A DNA stretch of 64,000 nucleotides from Brevundimonas naejangsanensis (GCF_000635915.2 NZ_CP015614.1:1-64000), one strand, 5' to 3'. Counted from the first letter of the stretch, positions 53,810 through 63,368 are shown. Notes: generated by a model from the letters alone, not told the origin. Translations and numbers: made by a program.

Positions 53810-54592
53810 TCAGCCTGAAACGCAATCTCCCGCCGCGCCGAAGACCACCGCGCGCGGATTGGGCGGGCGCAGGCGGGCCAGGACGTCGCGGCGGCTGGGC
53901 GGCCGGCCCCAGCGGGTGAAGCCCAGGCCGTAGCGCCTCAGCGTCGCCTCATGCGGCAACCACAGCGAATGGCGCGACAGCCAGGCCGCGCGCGGCGTCG
54001 TCTCGCCGGGGATGGTCACCTGGGTCTGAATGTCCGACAGCCCGATCTGGGCGGCGGCGCACGCCAGAATGCCGGGGTCGGCGCCCCGCGCGGCGTAAAG
54101 GGCGCGCAGCCGTCGCGCGCCCCGGGCGATCTCGTCCGGAACGGCCTCGTTCAGCGTTTGATAGTTGGCCTCGATCACCGGCGAGGAGTGATGGAAGCTG
54201 ACGAAGCCCGCCCGCTCTATGGTGCGCGTCGCCCCGGCGGCGAAGATGGCGTTGGCGCAGGCGGAGGTGCACTGGCCCCGCACCGTCACCGGCAGGCGCC
54301 GCGCCAGGATCACCTCGGCCGCGTCCAGCGCGGCGTTCTCGTCGCCGCCGCCGCTGTCGATCACCAGGCCCTCGACGCTTTCGTCCGACAGGGCCAGGGC
54401 CAGGGCGGCGCCCGAGGCCGGGCTGAAGGCCCCGCGAAACACCACGCGCGGCCCCTCGCGCGACAGCAGCCACTGGGGCCGCGCCGGGCCGGCGGACATT
54501 TCGGTCGTGGCTGGCGAGGCGGGCGACGCCGTCGCCGCCTGCGGCGAGGCGACGGCGATCAGGGCGGAGGTCACGGCGGCGATCAACGACAC
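53810..54592 (-). CDS. Periplasmic ClpP/crotonase-fold protein (COG3904-like)
   Basis: A 260-residue predicted exported protein with an N-terminal hydrophobic signal (about 3-25). The ClpP-like core has EGLVIDSGGGDENAALDAAEVI (oxyanion-type GG), RGQCTSACANAIFAAGATRTI (Ser in the CTSAC segment as candidate nucleophile, with flanking Cys) and VSFHHSS (His). This matches the periplasmic ClpP-class group related to COG3904. Activity is unproven. Confidence 0.78.
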   Translation of the reverse strand: MSLIAAVTSALIAVASPQAATASPASPATTEMSAGPARPQWLLSREGPRVVFRGAFSPASGAALALALSDESVEGLVIDSGGGDENAALDAAEVILARRLPVTVRGQCTSACANAIFAAGATRTIERAGFVSFHHSSPVIEANYQTLNEAVPDEIARGARRLRALYAARGADPGILACAAAQIGLSDIQTQVTIPGETTPRAAWLSRHSLWLPHEATLRRYGLGFTRWGRPPSRRDVLARLRPPNPRAVVFGAAGDCVSG

Positions 54593-54747
54593 AGGCTTAT
54601 GAGCCTCCTTGCAGGACCGCCACCATGCGCCCGCCTAGGCGTCTGTGTCCAAGCCAAAGATGAGGGCCCGGCGCCGCGCCCCGTGGCGAAGAGGTTGGCC
54701 TCCCCGCCAACTCGTGCATAGTGATGCTCGACAAACGGAGGTCGGTC

Positions 54748-55110
54748 ATGTTGTTGGCGGTTCTGTTCTACGGCGTTACGGCGTTTGGCGGCCAGACGGG
54801 GGCCCAGCCCGCGCCGCCGTCCAACCATCAGGTCATCCGCCCCAGCGCCGACCGGGCGGACCCAACCATGTGGCGCTTTCAGGACATGGATGATCGCCGC
54901 ATGATCGACGAGATGCGCCGCGAGCGCGTCCGACAGAACTACGAAGCCGCCGTGATCAATCAGCGCCGGCTGCTGGCCGACGAGCTGGACAAGCTGATCG
55001 CCGCCAATGAATGCGGTCAGGCGACGGACCTGGCCCAGCGCGCCGGCTATCGCGACATCCGCGAAGGCGTCGCCAGCGCCTGTCAGGCCAGGGCCGGTTC
55101 GAGCTCCTAA
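54748..55110 (+). CDS. Hypothetical secreted protein, 120 residues
   Basis: ATG 54748 follows GGAGG by 6 bases, so it is preferred to the in-frame GTG/ATG at 54721-54726. A short signal peptide (MLLAVLFYGVTAFGGQTGAQ) precedes a charged helical domain (DMDDRRMIDEMRRERVRQNYEAAVINQRRLLADELDKL), then a C-terminal segment with two Cys (NECGQATDLAQ, SACQARAG). A periplasmic helical protein of unknown role; no family recognised. Confidence 0.7.
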   Translation: MLLAVLFYGVTAFGGQTGAQPAPPSNHQVIRPSADRADPTMWRFQDMDDRRMIDEMRRERVRQNYEAAVINQRRLLADELDKLIAANECGQATDLAQRAGYRDIREGVASACQARAGSSS

Positions 55111-55188
55111 GGCTTCGTCGCCGATTTGACGCCAGAGCGTGGCGGTTCGCCGCCTGCGGGGCTATAGCGCCAGCCTGACCGGAGTGCT

Positions 55189-55989
55189 GTGCGCGTGTTC
55201 GACCTGACGCCTGAAATCATCGCCCTGTTGGGCGTCGCGTCGGTGATCGCCGGCTTCATCGACGCCATCGCCGGGGGCGGGGGGCTGATCTCGCTGCCGG
55301 CCCTGTTGTCGGTGGGGCTGAACCCGGTCGCCGCCATCGCCACCAACAAGGTTCAGGGCAGTGTCGGCACCGCCAGCGCCCTGTGGAACTTCTGGCGCAA
55401 GGGCCGGGTGGATTTCCGCCTGATCCGCTGGCCGCTCGCGCTGGTTGCGGTCGGGTCGGGGCTGGGCGCCTTCGCCGTGACCCTGGTGGATACACGCTGG
55501 CTGATGATCCTGCTGCCGGTGCTGCTGATCGGCATCGCGCTTTATTTCCTGCTCGGCCCCAAGGCGGCGGACGAGGACGCCGCCGCCCGGCTGACGCCGC
55601 TGGCCTACGCCTTCGTGGCGGGCGGGATCGGCTTCTATGACGGCTTCTTCGGGCCGGGGACGGGGTCGTTCTTCGCCCTGAGCCTCGTCATGCTGCTGGG
55701 CATGGGGCTGACGCGGGCGACGGCGCACACCAAGGCGCTGAACCTGATGAGCAATGTCGTCGGCATCGTCGTTCTGGCGGTCGGCGGCCACGTCGTCTGG
55801 GTGCTGGCCGGGATCATGGCGGTGGGTCAGTTCATCGGCGGGCGGCTGGGTTCGCACGCGGCCATGCGCTTCGGCCCGCGCCTGATCCGGCCGCTGCTGG
55901 TGGTGATCTCGCTGGCGATGACGGCGCGGCTGCTGTCCGACCCCGCCAATCCGCTCAGGGCCATGATCGCGGGCTGGCTGGGCCTTTAA
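55189..55989 (+). CDS. TSUP family transporter (TauE/SafE)
   Basis: A 266-residue membrane protein with about eight helices. The repeated half motifs AGFIDAIAGGGGLISLPALL (about 22-41) and GFYDGFFGPGTGSFFALSLVMLLGMG (about 148-173) are diagnostic. Members export sulfite, sulfonates or other organic anions. The start is GTG 55189. Its stop overlaps the convergent gshA stop by 4 bases. Confidence 0.93.
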   Translation: MRVFDLTPEIIALLGVASVIAGFIDAIAGGGGLISLPALLSVGLNPVAAIATNKVQGSVGTASALWNFWRKGRVDFRLIRWPLALVAVGSGLGAFAVTLVDTRWLMILLPVLLIGIALYFLLGPKAADEDAAARLTPLAYAFVAGGIGFYDGFFGPGTGSFFALSLVMLLGMGLTRATAHTKALNLMSNVVGIVVLAVGGHVVWVLAGIMAVGQFIGGRLGSHAAMRFGPRLIRPLLVVISLAMTARLLSDPANPLRAMIAGWLGL

Positions 55990-57347
55990 TAGGCGCAGTC
56001 GCGATAGACGCGGCTGATGTCGCCGCCCCATTCGCCGTTGTACAGCTCCAGCAACCGGTCGGCCGAGGTTACGCCGCTGTCGGCGATGTCTTCCAGTTCG
56101 GTGATGTAGCCGCGCTCGTCCACCATGCCGCCGCTGAAGCGAGCCCGGTTCTTCAAGCCTTGCTTGGCGATGTTGACCATGTCGACGGCGACGTCGCGCA
56201 CGCTGCGGCCGCTGACTTCCGCCTTCAGGCCCAGCCGCGTCACGTCGCGGCGCAGGCGCTCGTGGTCGGCGATGTCCCAGTCCTTGCACAGGTCCCAGGC
56301 CGCCGCCAGCGACGGCGCGTCGTACAGGATCCCGGCCCACAGGGCGGGCAGGGCGCAGATGCGGCTCCACGGCCCGCCGTCGGCGCCGCGCATCTCCAGA
56401 TACTGTTTCAGCCGCACTTCGGGGAACAGGGTGGTCAGGTGGTCGGCCCAGTCCTGCGCGGTCGCCCGGTCGCCGGGCAGGGCGTCCAGCTTGCCGTCGA
56501 TAAAGGCGCGGAACGACTGTCCCGACAGGTCGACATAGGTCTGGCCGCGCTTGGCGAAATACATCGGCGCGTCCAGCGCATAGTCGGCGTAGCGCTCATA
56601 ACCGAAGCCGTCCTCGAACACGAAGCCCAGCATGCCGGTGCGCTCTGGGTCCGTGTCGGTCCAGACGTTGGCGCGCGCCGAGACGAAGCCGTTCGGCTTG
56701 CCCTCGGTGAAGGGGCTGTTGGCGAACAGGGCCGTGGCGATGGGCTGCAGCGCCAGCGACGTGCGGAACTTCATCACCATGTCGGCTTCAGAATCGAAGT
56801 CGAGGTTGGCCTGAATGGTGCAGGTGCGCAGCATCATATCCAGGCCCAGCTTGCCCTTCTTGGGCATATAGGCGCGCATGACGTCATAGCGGCCCTTGGG
56901 CATGACGGGGATGTCCTCGCGCCGCCACAGGGGGTCGAAGCCCAGCCCGAGGAAGCCCAGGTTCAGCTGGTCCGCGACCTGCTTGACCTCCATCAGGTGC
57001 TGGCCGGTCTCGTTGCAGATGTCGTGAATGTCCTTCAGCGGGGCGCCCGACAGTTCGAACTGACCGCCCGGCTCCAGGCTGATCGAGGCGCTGAAGCCCT
57101 CGGCGTTCTTGCGCTCCAGGGCGATGACGTGATCGCCCTCCAGCACCGGCGTCCAGCCGAAGCGGGTCAGCCCGTCCAGCATGGCCTTGATGCCGCCGGG
57201 GCCGTCATAGGCCGGGCGACGCAGCGTCGACTTGTCGAAGCCGAACTTCTCGTGCTCCGCGCCGATGCGCCATTGGTCCTTGGGCTTCTCGCCCTTCGAC
57301 ATGGCGTGGATCAGCTGGTCTCTGGAAAGGGGCGCCGTGTCGGACAT
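55986..57347 (-). CDS. gshA: Glutamate-cysteine ligase, plant/alphaproteobacterial type
   Basis: A 453-residue enzyme for the first step of glutathione synthesis. The start is DQLIHAMSKGEKPKDQWRIGAEHEKFGF, with the catalytic glutamate in the GAEHEKF segment; ISLEPGGQFELSG, RCTIQANLDFDSEADMVMKFR-like and YLEMRGADGGPW segments match the plant-type (class III) GCL. Length is normal. It lies 69 bases downstream of rsmE on the same strand. Confidence 0.95.
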   Translation of the reverse strand: MSDTAPLSRDQLIHAMSKGEKPKDQWRIGAEHEKFGFDKSTLRRPAYDGPGGIKAMLDGLTRFGWTPVLEGDHVIALERKNAEGFSASISLEPGGQFELSGAPLKDIHDICNETGQHLMEVKQVADQLNLGFLGLGFDPLWRREDIPVMPKGRYDVMRAYMPKKGKLGLDMMLRTCTIQANLDFDSEADMVMKFRTSLALQPIATALFANSPFTEGKPNGFVSARANVWTDTDPERTGMLGFVFEDGFGYERYADYALDAPMYFAKRGQTYVDLSGQSFRAFIDGKLDALPGDRATAQDWADHLTTLFPEVRLKQYLEMRGADGGPWSRICALPALWAGILYDAPSLAAAWDLCKDWDIADHERLRRDVTRLGLKAEVSGRSVRDVAVDMVNIAKQGLKNRARFSGGMVDERGYITELEDIADSGVTSADRLLELYNGEWGGDISRVYRDCAY

Positions 57348-57416
57348 CTGTAACCTCTGCTGTCGCGGCTAGATGGGCCAGCCAGCGGCCGGGCTCAAGG
57401 GGGGCGGCGGAAACTT

Positions 57417-58136
57417 CTAACGATCCCAGTCGCCGACCGCCGCCTGCCACAGCGTCATGGCGGCGATGGCGGCGGTGTCGGCCCGCAGGATGCGCGGCCC
57501 CAGGGAGACGGCGGTGGTGAAGGGCAGGGACCGCAGCCGCTCGCCCTCCTCGGGCGAAAACCCGCCCTCCGGTCCGATCAGTATGGCCCACTTGCCGTCG
57601 CCAGCGGCGGTCAACGCCGATACGGCGGGCGCGCCGCCCGTCTCGTCGCAGAACATCAGCCGCCGTCCGTCCTCCCACCCGTCCAGCAGGGCGTCCAGCT
57701 TGACCGGATCATCCACCACCGGCACGTCCAGACGACCCGTCTGCTCGGCGGCCTCCTCGGCGATGGCGTCCAGCCGGTCCAGCCGCAGCCGGTCGGCGTT
57801 GGTGCGATGGGTCAGCGCCAGCCGCACCCGCTTGGCACCCAGTTCGGCGGCCTTCTCGACAATGGTCTCGACGCGGGCCTTCTTCACCACGGCGACGATC
57901 AGCTCCAGATCGGGACCATAGGTCTGGGGCCGCATCTGCTCCTCGGCGCGCAGGATGACGCCCTTCTTCAGCACCTCGGCGACGCTGACGCGCCACTCGC
58001 CGTCGCGACCGTTGAAGACCAGCAGTTCGTCGCCCGCCTTCAACCGCATCACCTGCGTCAGATAGCGCGACTGGTCGAGCGTGGGCGCCACGGCGGCGCC
58101 GGGGGCGAGGTCGCCCTGAACGTAAAGACGGATCAT
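57417..58136 (-). CDS. rsmE: 16S rRNA m3U1498 methyltransferase
   Basis: A 239-residue SPOUT methyltransferase. The N-terminal PUA-like domain (MIRLYVQGDLAPGAAV, then HYLTQVMRLKAGDELLVFNGRDGEW-type segment) is followed by the SPOUT domain with SAM-site LIGPEGGFSPEEGERL and VSLGPRILRADTAAIAAMTLWQAA. ATG 58136 gives the family N terminus. It is divergent from ubiB. Confidence 0.95.
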   Translation of the reverse strand: MIRLYVQGDLAPGAAVAPTLDQSRYLTQVMRLKAGDELLVFNGRDGEWRVSVAEVLKKGVILRAEEQMRPQTYGPDLELIVAVVKKARVETIVEKAAELGAKRVRLALTHRTNADRLRLDRLDAIAEEAAEQTGRLDVPVVDDPVKLDALLDGWEDGRRLMFCDETGGAPAVSALTAAGDGKWAILIGPEGGFSPEEGERLRSLPFTTAVSLGPRILRADTAAIAAMTLWQAAVGDWDR

Positions 58137-58231
58137 GGCGCCTGCATATCGCGCTTTCACGGCGACGACCAACCTCGGCGATCGACTGAGCTTGGCGGGA
58201 ACGCCGGGTGTTCGGTCCGCGTTCGTCTGTC

Positions 58232-59746
58232 ATGTTCACAACCTTGGCCGTTGCGGCGCGCGATCGAAAACGTCTGGCCGAGATTTCCGGCGTCGCCGCC
58301 CGCTTTGGCCTTGAGGCCGTGCTGCTGCGTCTCGGCCTGGGCGGCGGCGAGGCCGAGGCGGGCGGGCCTGAGCCCCTGCCGCGCCGCACCCGTCAGGCGC
58401 TGGAGGCGCTGGGCCCCACCTTCGTCAAGCTGGGCCAGATCCTGTCCACCCGCTCGGACCTGCTGCCCGCCGACTGGATCGCCGAGTTCGAACAGCTCCA
58501 GAGCGCTGGACCGACCCTCGACTTCGAGACGCTGCGGCCCGAGGTCGAAGCCGCCCTGGGCGGGCCGCCGGAACAGGTCTTCGCCCGTTTCGATGCGACG
58601 CCGCTGGCCGCCGCCTCCATCGCCCAGGTGCACCGCGCCGCCCTGCACGACGGGACCGAGGTGGTGGTCAAGATCCGCCGCCCCGGCGTGCGCCCGCGCG
58701 TCGAGGCCGACCTGCGCCTGATCGCCGAACTGGCCCGCCGCGCCGAACAGTCCAGCGCCGAGATCGCCCGTTATCGCCCGCGCGCCCTGATCGCACAGCT
58801 GACCGAGGCCATGCTGGACGAGCTGGATTTCACGACCGAGGGCCGCAACGTCGACCGCTTCGCCGCCGACTTCGCCAAAAATCGCGACGTGGTCATCCCC
58901 GCCGTCTATTGGCAGCACACGACCGACCGCGTGCTGGTGCAGGACTATCTCGACGGCGTGGCGCCCATAGACGCCGCACGGCTGAGGGCGGCGGGCGTCG
59001 ATCCGCACCGACTGGCCCGCGTCGGCGCCGAGGCGGTGCTGGACATGGTGCTGGTCAATGGCCGCTTCCACGCCGACCCGCATCCCGGCAACCTGCGCGG
59101 CCTGCCCGGCGACCGGGTGGGACTGCTGGACTTCGGCATGGTCGGGACCGTCACCCCGCGCCGCCGCGCCGAACTGATCAGTTTCGTCCAGTCGCTGGCC
59201 GCCGGCGACGGCGCGCGCATGGCCGAGGTTCTGGCCGACTGGACCGAGGGGACGGACGTCTCGCGCACCAGCCTGACCGCCGGGGCCGAGCGGCTGATCG
59301 CCCGCCACGGTCAGGGCGTGGTCGACCTGCCCGCCATCGTCGCCGACCTGATGGGGCTGATGCGGCAGGAGCGGGTGGCCGCCCCGCCCGATCTGGTGCT
59401 GATCCTCAAGGCGCTGGTGACGATCGAGGGGGTGTTGTCGCGCGTCGACCCAGACTTCGATCTGGTCAAAACGATGAAGGGCGCCTGGAGCCGCGCCCTC
59501 TTCTCCAGCCGCAGCCCGGAAGACCTGCGCAACCGTCTGATCGGCGCCCTTTTGGACCTGTCGGCGGCCAGCGACGACCTGCCCCGCCTGATCCGCGCCG
59601 CCTCGCGCCGCCTGACGGCCGAGCCCGCCGCGACGGCGACTGCGGACAAGGAAACCGCCCGGTCGATCCTCTCGGCCGGGCGGTGGATCGCCGCTTCGAT
59701 TGTCGTTTCAGGCGCCCTGATCGCAGGCGCCCTGCTGCTGCGCTGA
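58232..59746 (+). CDS. ubiB: UbiB family protein kinase-like protein for ubiquinone synthesis
   Basis: A 504-residue ABC1/UbiB atypical kinase. GPTFVKLGQILSTRSDLLP (the KxGQ motif), ASIAQVHRA (the Ala-rich loop replacing the usual P-loop), NGRFHADPHPGNL and LLDFGMVG (metal site) are intact. A C-terminal hydrophobic helix (IAASIVVSGALIAGALLL) anchors it. ATG 58232 is chosen; GTG 58208 is an alternative. Its stop touches the acyl-CoA dehydrogenase stop. Confidence 0.93.
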   Translation: MFTTLAVAARDRKRLAEISGVAARFGLEAVLLRLGLGGGEAEAGGPEPLPRRTRQALEALGPTFVKLGQILSTRSDLLPADWIAEFEQLQSAGPTLDFETLRPEVEAALGGPPEQVFARFDATPLAAASIAQVHRAALHDGTEVVVKIRRPGVRPRVEADLRLIAELARRAEQSSAEIARYRPRALIAQLTEAMLDELDFTTEGRNVDRFAADFAKNRDVVIPAVYWQHTTDRVLVQDYLDGVAPIDAARLRAAGVDPHRLARVGAEAVLDMVLVNGRFHADPHPGNLRGLPGDRVGLLDFGMVGTVTPRRRAELISFVQSLAAGDGARMAEVLADWTEGTDVSRTSLTAGAERLIARHGQGVVDLPAIVADLMGLMRQERVAAPPDLVLILKALVTIEGVLSRVDPDFDLVKTMKGAWSRALFSSRSPEDLRNRLIGALLDLSAASDDLPRLIRAASRRLTAEPAATATADKETARSILSAGRWIAASIVVSGALIAGALLLR

Positions 59747-60877
59747 TTACAGCGTCCGCGCGATCAGCAGCTTCATGATCTCGTTCGTCCCGCCGTAGAT
59801 GCGCTGGACGCGGGCGTCCTTGTACAGCTGGGCGATCGGGTATTCGGTCATGTAGCCGTAGCCGCCGAACAGCTGCAGCATCTCGTCGATGGTCTCGCCC
59901 TGGATGTCCGTGACCCAGTATTTGGCCATCGAGGCCGTGGCGGCGTCCAGCTGGCCCTTCAGGTGCAAGCCGATGCAGTGGTCGACGAAGACCTTGGCCA
60001 CGGTCAGCTTGGTCTTGATCTCGGCCAGTTTGAACTGGGTGTTCTGGAAATCGATGACCCGCTTGCCGAAGGCCTTGCGCTCCTTGACGTAGGCCAGCGT
60101 CGCCTCCAGCCCGCGCTCGGCGGCGGCGACGCCCTGAACGGCGATGTTCAGCCGTTCCTGCGGCAGCTGCTGCATCAGCTGGACGAAGCCCTGGCCCTCG
60201 GTGTCGCCGATGACGTTCTCCAGCGGCACCTTCACATCGTTGAAGAACAGCTCGGAGGTGTCGTTCGCCTCCATGCCGATCTTGTGCAGGTTGCGGCCGC
60301 GCTCGAAGCCTTCTGCGCCGTCCGTTTCGAGGCAGATCAGGCTGGTGCCCTTGGCGCCCTCGGCCGGGTCGGTCTTGGCGACGACGATGATGAAGTTGGC
60401 CAGCTGACCGTTGGTGATGAAGGTCTTGGAGCCGTTCAGGACATAGTGGTCGCCCTGCTTCACGGCGGTGGTCTTGACGCCTTGCAGGTCGGAGCCTGCG
60501 CCCGGCTCGGTCATGGCGATGGCGCCGACCAGTTCGCCCGACTGCAGGCGCGGCAGCCAGCGCGCCTTCTGCTCGGCCGTGCCGTAGTGCCAGATGTAGG
60601 GCATGACGATGGCGTTGTGCAGGCTGATGCCGAAGTGGTCCGCGCCCTTCCAGCCCAGCTGGCGCATCAGCACCACTTCGTGCCGGTAGTCGCCGCCGAA
60701 GCCGCCGTCCTCTTCCGGCAGCGACAGGCCCAGCAGGCCTGCGTCTCCGGCCGCGTTCCACAGCTCGCGCGGCACCGAGGAGGCGGCGATCCACTGCTGG
60801 AACTTCTCTTGCGGGGCGTGCTCGTCGATCCATTTGGCGACGGAGTCGGAGAAGAGGACGATCTCCTCCTCGCGCAT
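59747..60877 (-). CDS. Acyl-CoA dehydrogenase, medium/short-chain type
   Basis: A 376-residue flavoenzyme for alpha,beta-dehydrogenation of acyl-CoA. FAD/acyl segments AIAMTEPGAGSDLQGVKTTA, FITNGQLANFII, the AYVKERKAFGKRVIDFQ helix and the C-terminal QLFGGYGYMTEYPIAQLYKDARVQRIYGGTNEI are complete; the catalytic Glu is expected in the latter region. It follows the 61081 gene on the same strand, separated by repeat copy C. Confidence 0.93.
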   Translation of the reverse strand: MREEEIVLFSDSVAKWIDEHAPQEKFQQWIAASSVPRELWNAAGDAGLLGLSLPEEDGGFGGDYRHEVVLMRQLGWKGADHFGISLHNAIVMPYIWHYGTAEQKARWLPRLQSGELVGAIAMTEPGAGSDLQGVKTTAVKQGDHYVLNGSKTFITNGQLANFIIVVAKTDPAEGAKGTSLICLETDGAEGFERGRNLHKIGMEANDTSELFFNDVKVPLENVIGDTEGQGFVQLMQQLPQERLNIAVQGVAAAERGLEATLAYVKERKAFGKRVIDFQNTQFKLAEIKTKLTVAKVFVDHCIGLHLKGQLDAATASMAKYWVTDIQGETIDEMLQLFGGYGYMTEYPIAQLYKDARVQRIYGGTNEIMKLLIARTL

Positions 60878-60913
60878 GAAATCGGGTCGGGGCTGCCTAG
60901 GACGTTCATCTCA

Positions 60914-61067
60914 TCTCTCCTCCCCACTCCGTGGGGAGGGGGACCGCGAAGCGGTGGAGGGGCTGCATCCATCGCAAGGGGTTACTGTCGCGCGACGGAA
61001 AAAGAGCCCCTCCGTCTCGTCGGCTGCGCCGACGATCCACCTCCCCATCAGGGATGGGGAGGAGATC
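60914..61067 (+). repeat. Dispersed intergenic repeat, copy C
   Basis: Left hairpin CTCCCCAC-tcc-GTGGGGAG, conserved GGGACCGCGAAGCGGTGGAG block, a longer variable centre (about 35 bases), then GCCCCTCCGTCTCGTCGG, and right hairpin CTCCCCATC-agg-GATGGGGAG. It ends 14 bases from the stop of the 61081 gene and lies between two acyl-CoA dehydrogenase genes. Confidence 0.9.
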
Positions 61068-61080
61068 GAAAGCCTCGCGC

Positions 61081-62862
61081 TTAAAACGCCTCGGCGGGCA
61101 TCTGCATCAGCACCTCGGCGCCGGACTTCAGCTTCTTCAGGTGCGCCCCGGCGTCGGGCAGAATGCGCTCGACGAAGTAGCGGCCGGTCATCAGCTTGTT
61201 GGCGTAATAGGGATCGGCGTCCCCAGCGGCGATCTTGGCTTGCGCCGCCTTGGCCATCTGCGCCCACAGGAAGGCGTAGGCCGTCAGGCCGAAGATGTGC
61301 AGGTAGTCGGTCGAGGCCGCCGCCGCGTTGTCCGGGTTGGCCATGCCGTTCTGCATCAGCCACATGGTGGCCTCCTGCAGCTTCTTCTTGGCGTCGGCCA
61401 GCCCCTCGACGAAGGGCTTGATCGCCTCGGCATCGCCGTTCTCGCTGACGAAGGCGTCGATGTCGGCGAACCAGCTCATGATGGCGCGGCCGCCGTTGGC
61501 CGGCAGCTTGCGGCCGACCAGATCCAGCGCCTGAATGCCGTTGGTGCCTTCATAGATCATGGTGATCCGCGCATCGCGCAGATACTGCGAGGCGGGGAAG
61601 TGCTCGGTATAGCCCGAACCGCCGTGGACCTGCATCGCCAGCGAGGCGACGTGGAATCCCTTGTCGGTCAGGTAGGCCTTCAGCACCGGCGTGATCAGGC
61701 CCATGTAGTCCTTCGCCTTGGTGGCGACGGCTTCATCGGCGGCCTTCTGCAGGTCGGCCTGCAGCGCCGTCCACAGGATGAAGGCGCGGCCGCCTTCGAC
61801 GAAGGCCTTGGCCTCCAGAAGCATGCGGCGCACGTCGGGGTGGACCATGATCGGGTCGGCCGGGCCGTCCGGGTTCTTCGGTCCGGTCAGGCTGCGGCCC
61901 TGCAGGCGGTCGTTGGCGAACTCGACGGCGGCCTGATAGGCGGCGTCGCCGATGGCCAGCCCTTGCAGGCCGGTGCCCAGGCGCGCCTCGTTCATGACCA
62001 CGAACATATTGTTCATGCCCCGGCCTTCTTCGCCGATCAGCCAGCCCTTGGCGTTTTCATAGGCCATGACGCAGGTGGCGTTGCCGTGGATGCCCATCTT
62101 GTGCTCGAGGCCGGCGCAGGACACGCCGTTGCGCTCGCCCAGCGAGCCGTCTTCGTTCACCAGGAACTTCGGCACCACGAACAGGCTCAGGCCCTTGATG
62201 CCCGGAACCGCGCCTTCGACGCGGGCCAGCACCGTGTGGATGATATTGTCGGCGAAGTCGTGCTCGCCCGCCGAGATCCAGATCTTCTGGCCGGTGATCG
62301 AATAGGAGCCGTCGTCGTTCTTGACCGCCTTGGTGCGGACCATGCCCAGATCGGTGCCGCACTGGGGCTCGGTCAGGTTCATGGTGCCGGTCCATTCGCC
62401 CGACGCCATCTTGGGCAGATACTTCTGCTTGATCTCGTCCGAGGCGCTGGCCTCGATGCCGTGGAAGGCGCCGCTGGTCAGGCCCGGATACATGGAGAAG
62501 GCGGCGCTGGCGGCGGCGGTGAACTGGCCCACCGCGCTGGACACCACCGACGGCATGCCCTGACCGCCGAACTCGGTGCTGAAGCCCAACGAGGGCCAGC
62601 CCGCCTCGACCATCTGATGATAGGCTTCCTTCCACCCCTTGGGCGTGGTCACCACGTCGCCGTCGATGTGACAGCCTTCCAGATCGCCGGGACGGTTGAT
62701 CGGGGCGATGACCTCTTCGGCGAACTTGCCGCCTTCCTCGATGATCTGGTCGATCAGGTCGCGCGACAGATCAGCGTCGGGCAGCTGGTTGCCGTAGGTC
62801 TCGACCTGCAGAACGTCATGCAGGACGAAGGACAGGTCGCGGACGGGCGCCTTATAGGTCAT
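61081..62862 (-). CDS. Acyl-CoA dehydrogenase, long (DmdC-like) type
   Basis: A 593-residue acyl-CoA dehydrogenase. Segments MNLTEPQCGTDLGMVRTKA, ITGQKIWISAGEHD, and LAMQVHGGSGYTEHFPASQYLRDARITMIYEGTNGIQALDLVGRKL define the large ACAD subfamily that includes the 3-methylmercaptopropionyl-CoA dehydrogenase DmdC. The additional C-terminal domain (about 450-593) is typical. The substrate is probably a fatty or branched acyl-CoA. It lies 4 bases after the MerR-type regulator gene, so they are co-transcribed. Confidence 0.93.
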   Translation of the reverse strand: MTYKAPVRDLSFVLHDVLQVETYGNQLPDADLSRDLIDQIIEEGGKFAEEVIAPINRPGDLEGCHIDGDVVTTPKGWKEAYHQMVEAGWPSLGFSTEFGGQGMPSVVSSAVGQFTAAASAAFSMYPGLTSGAFHGIEASASDEIKQKYLPKMASGEWTGTMNLTEPQCGTDLGMVRTKAVKNDDGSYSITGQKIWISAGEHDFADNIIHTVLARVEGAVPGIKGLSLFVVPKFLVNEDGSLGERNGVSCAGLEHKMGIHGNATCVMAYENAKGWLIGEEGRGMNNMFVVMNEARLGTGLQGLAIGDAAYQAAVEFANDRLQGRSLTGPKNPDGPADPIMVHPDVRRMLLEAKAFVEGGRAFILWTALQADLQKAADEAVATKAKDYMGLITPVLKAYLTDKGFHVASLAMQVHGGSGYTEHFPASQYLRDARITMIYEGTNGIQALDLVGRKLPANGGRAIMSWFADIDAFVSENGDAEAIKPFVEGLADAKKKLQEATMWLMQNGMANPDNAAAASTDYLHIFGLTAYAFLWAQMAKAAQAKIAAGDADPYYANKLMTGRYFVERILPDAGAHLKKLKSGAEVLMQMPAEAF

Positions 62863-62866
62863 GGGA

Positions 62867-63355
62867 TCACGCTCTCGCTTTGAAGGTCAGGAAATGGTCG
62901 TCGGGGTCGTTGAGCCGCTCGCTCAGCAGGCTGGCGTAGGCCTCGGCGCCCGGCAGAAGGTCGGGTCGGTGTTCGCCCAGGGTTTTTTCCATCCAGGCGC
63001 AGGCGGCCTCGGCCGTCTCGATGGCGCCTTCGATGTCTTCCAGCTGCTGCTTCAGCGCCTCGATGCGGGCGCGATGGCGCGGCAGGGCGATGGCCATCTG
63101 ATGGACGTTGTGGTCTTTCTGATCATACAGATCCAGCATCTCCTGGATCTCGACCAGGGTGAAGCCGATGCGCCGACCGCGCATGATCAGCTTCAGCCGA
63201 GCCCGGTCGCGCGGCCCATAGACCCGCGTCTGCCCTTTACGCGACGGCGTCAGCAGGCCCTTGTCCTCATAGAAGCGAAGGGCGCGCGCGGTCGCGCCGA
63301 ACTCACGGCATAGCTGCCGTATGGAATAGGTGCGATGTTCGTCTGCGATCGACAT
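62867..63355 (-). CDS. MerR-family regulator, LiuR-like
   Basis: A 162-residue repressor or activator. The winged-helix domain (YSIRQLCREFGATARALRFYEDKGLLTPSRKGQTRVY, residues 8-44) and the SPRD..RLKLIMRGRRIGFTLVEI-type stretch match the LiuR group, which controls branched-chain amino acid and fatty acid catabolism in proteobacteria. It lacks the metal-binding Cys of classical MerR. ATG 63355 is followed at once by the acyl-CoA dehydrogenase operon, and a palindromic box lies 14 bases upstream. Confidence 0.9.
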   Translation of the reverse strand: MSIADEHRTYSIRQLCREFGATARALRFYEDKGLLTPSRKGQTRVYGPRDRARLKLIMRGRRIGFTLVEIQEMLDLYDQKDHNVHQMAIALPRHRARIEALKQQLEDIEGAIETAEAACAWMEKTLGEHRPDLLPGAEAYASLLSERLNDPDDHFLTFKARA

Positions 63356-63368
63356 GCCGCCTTGATAA

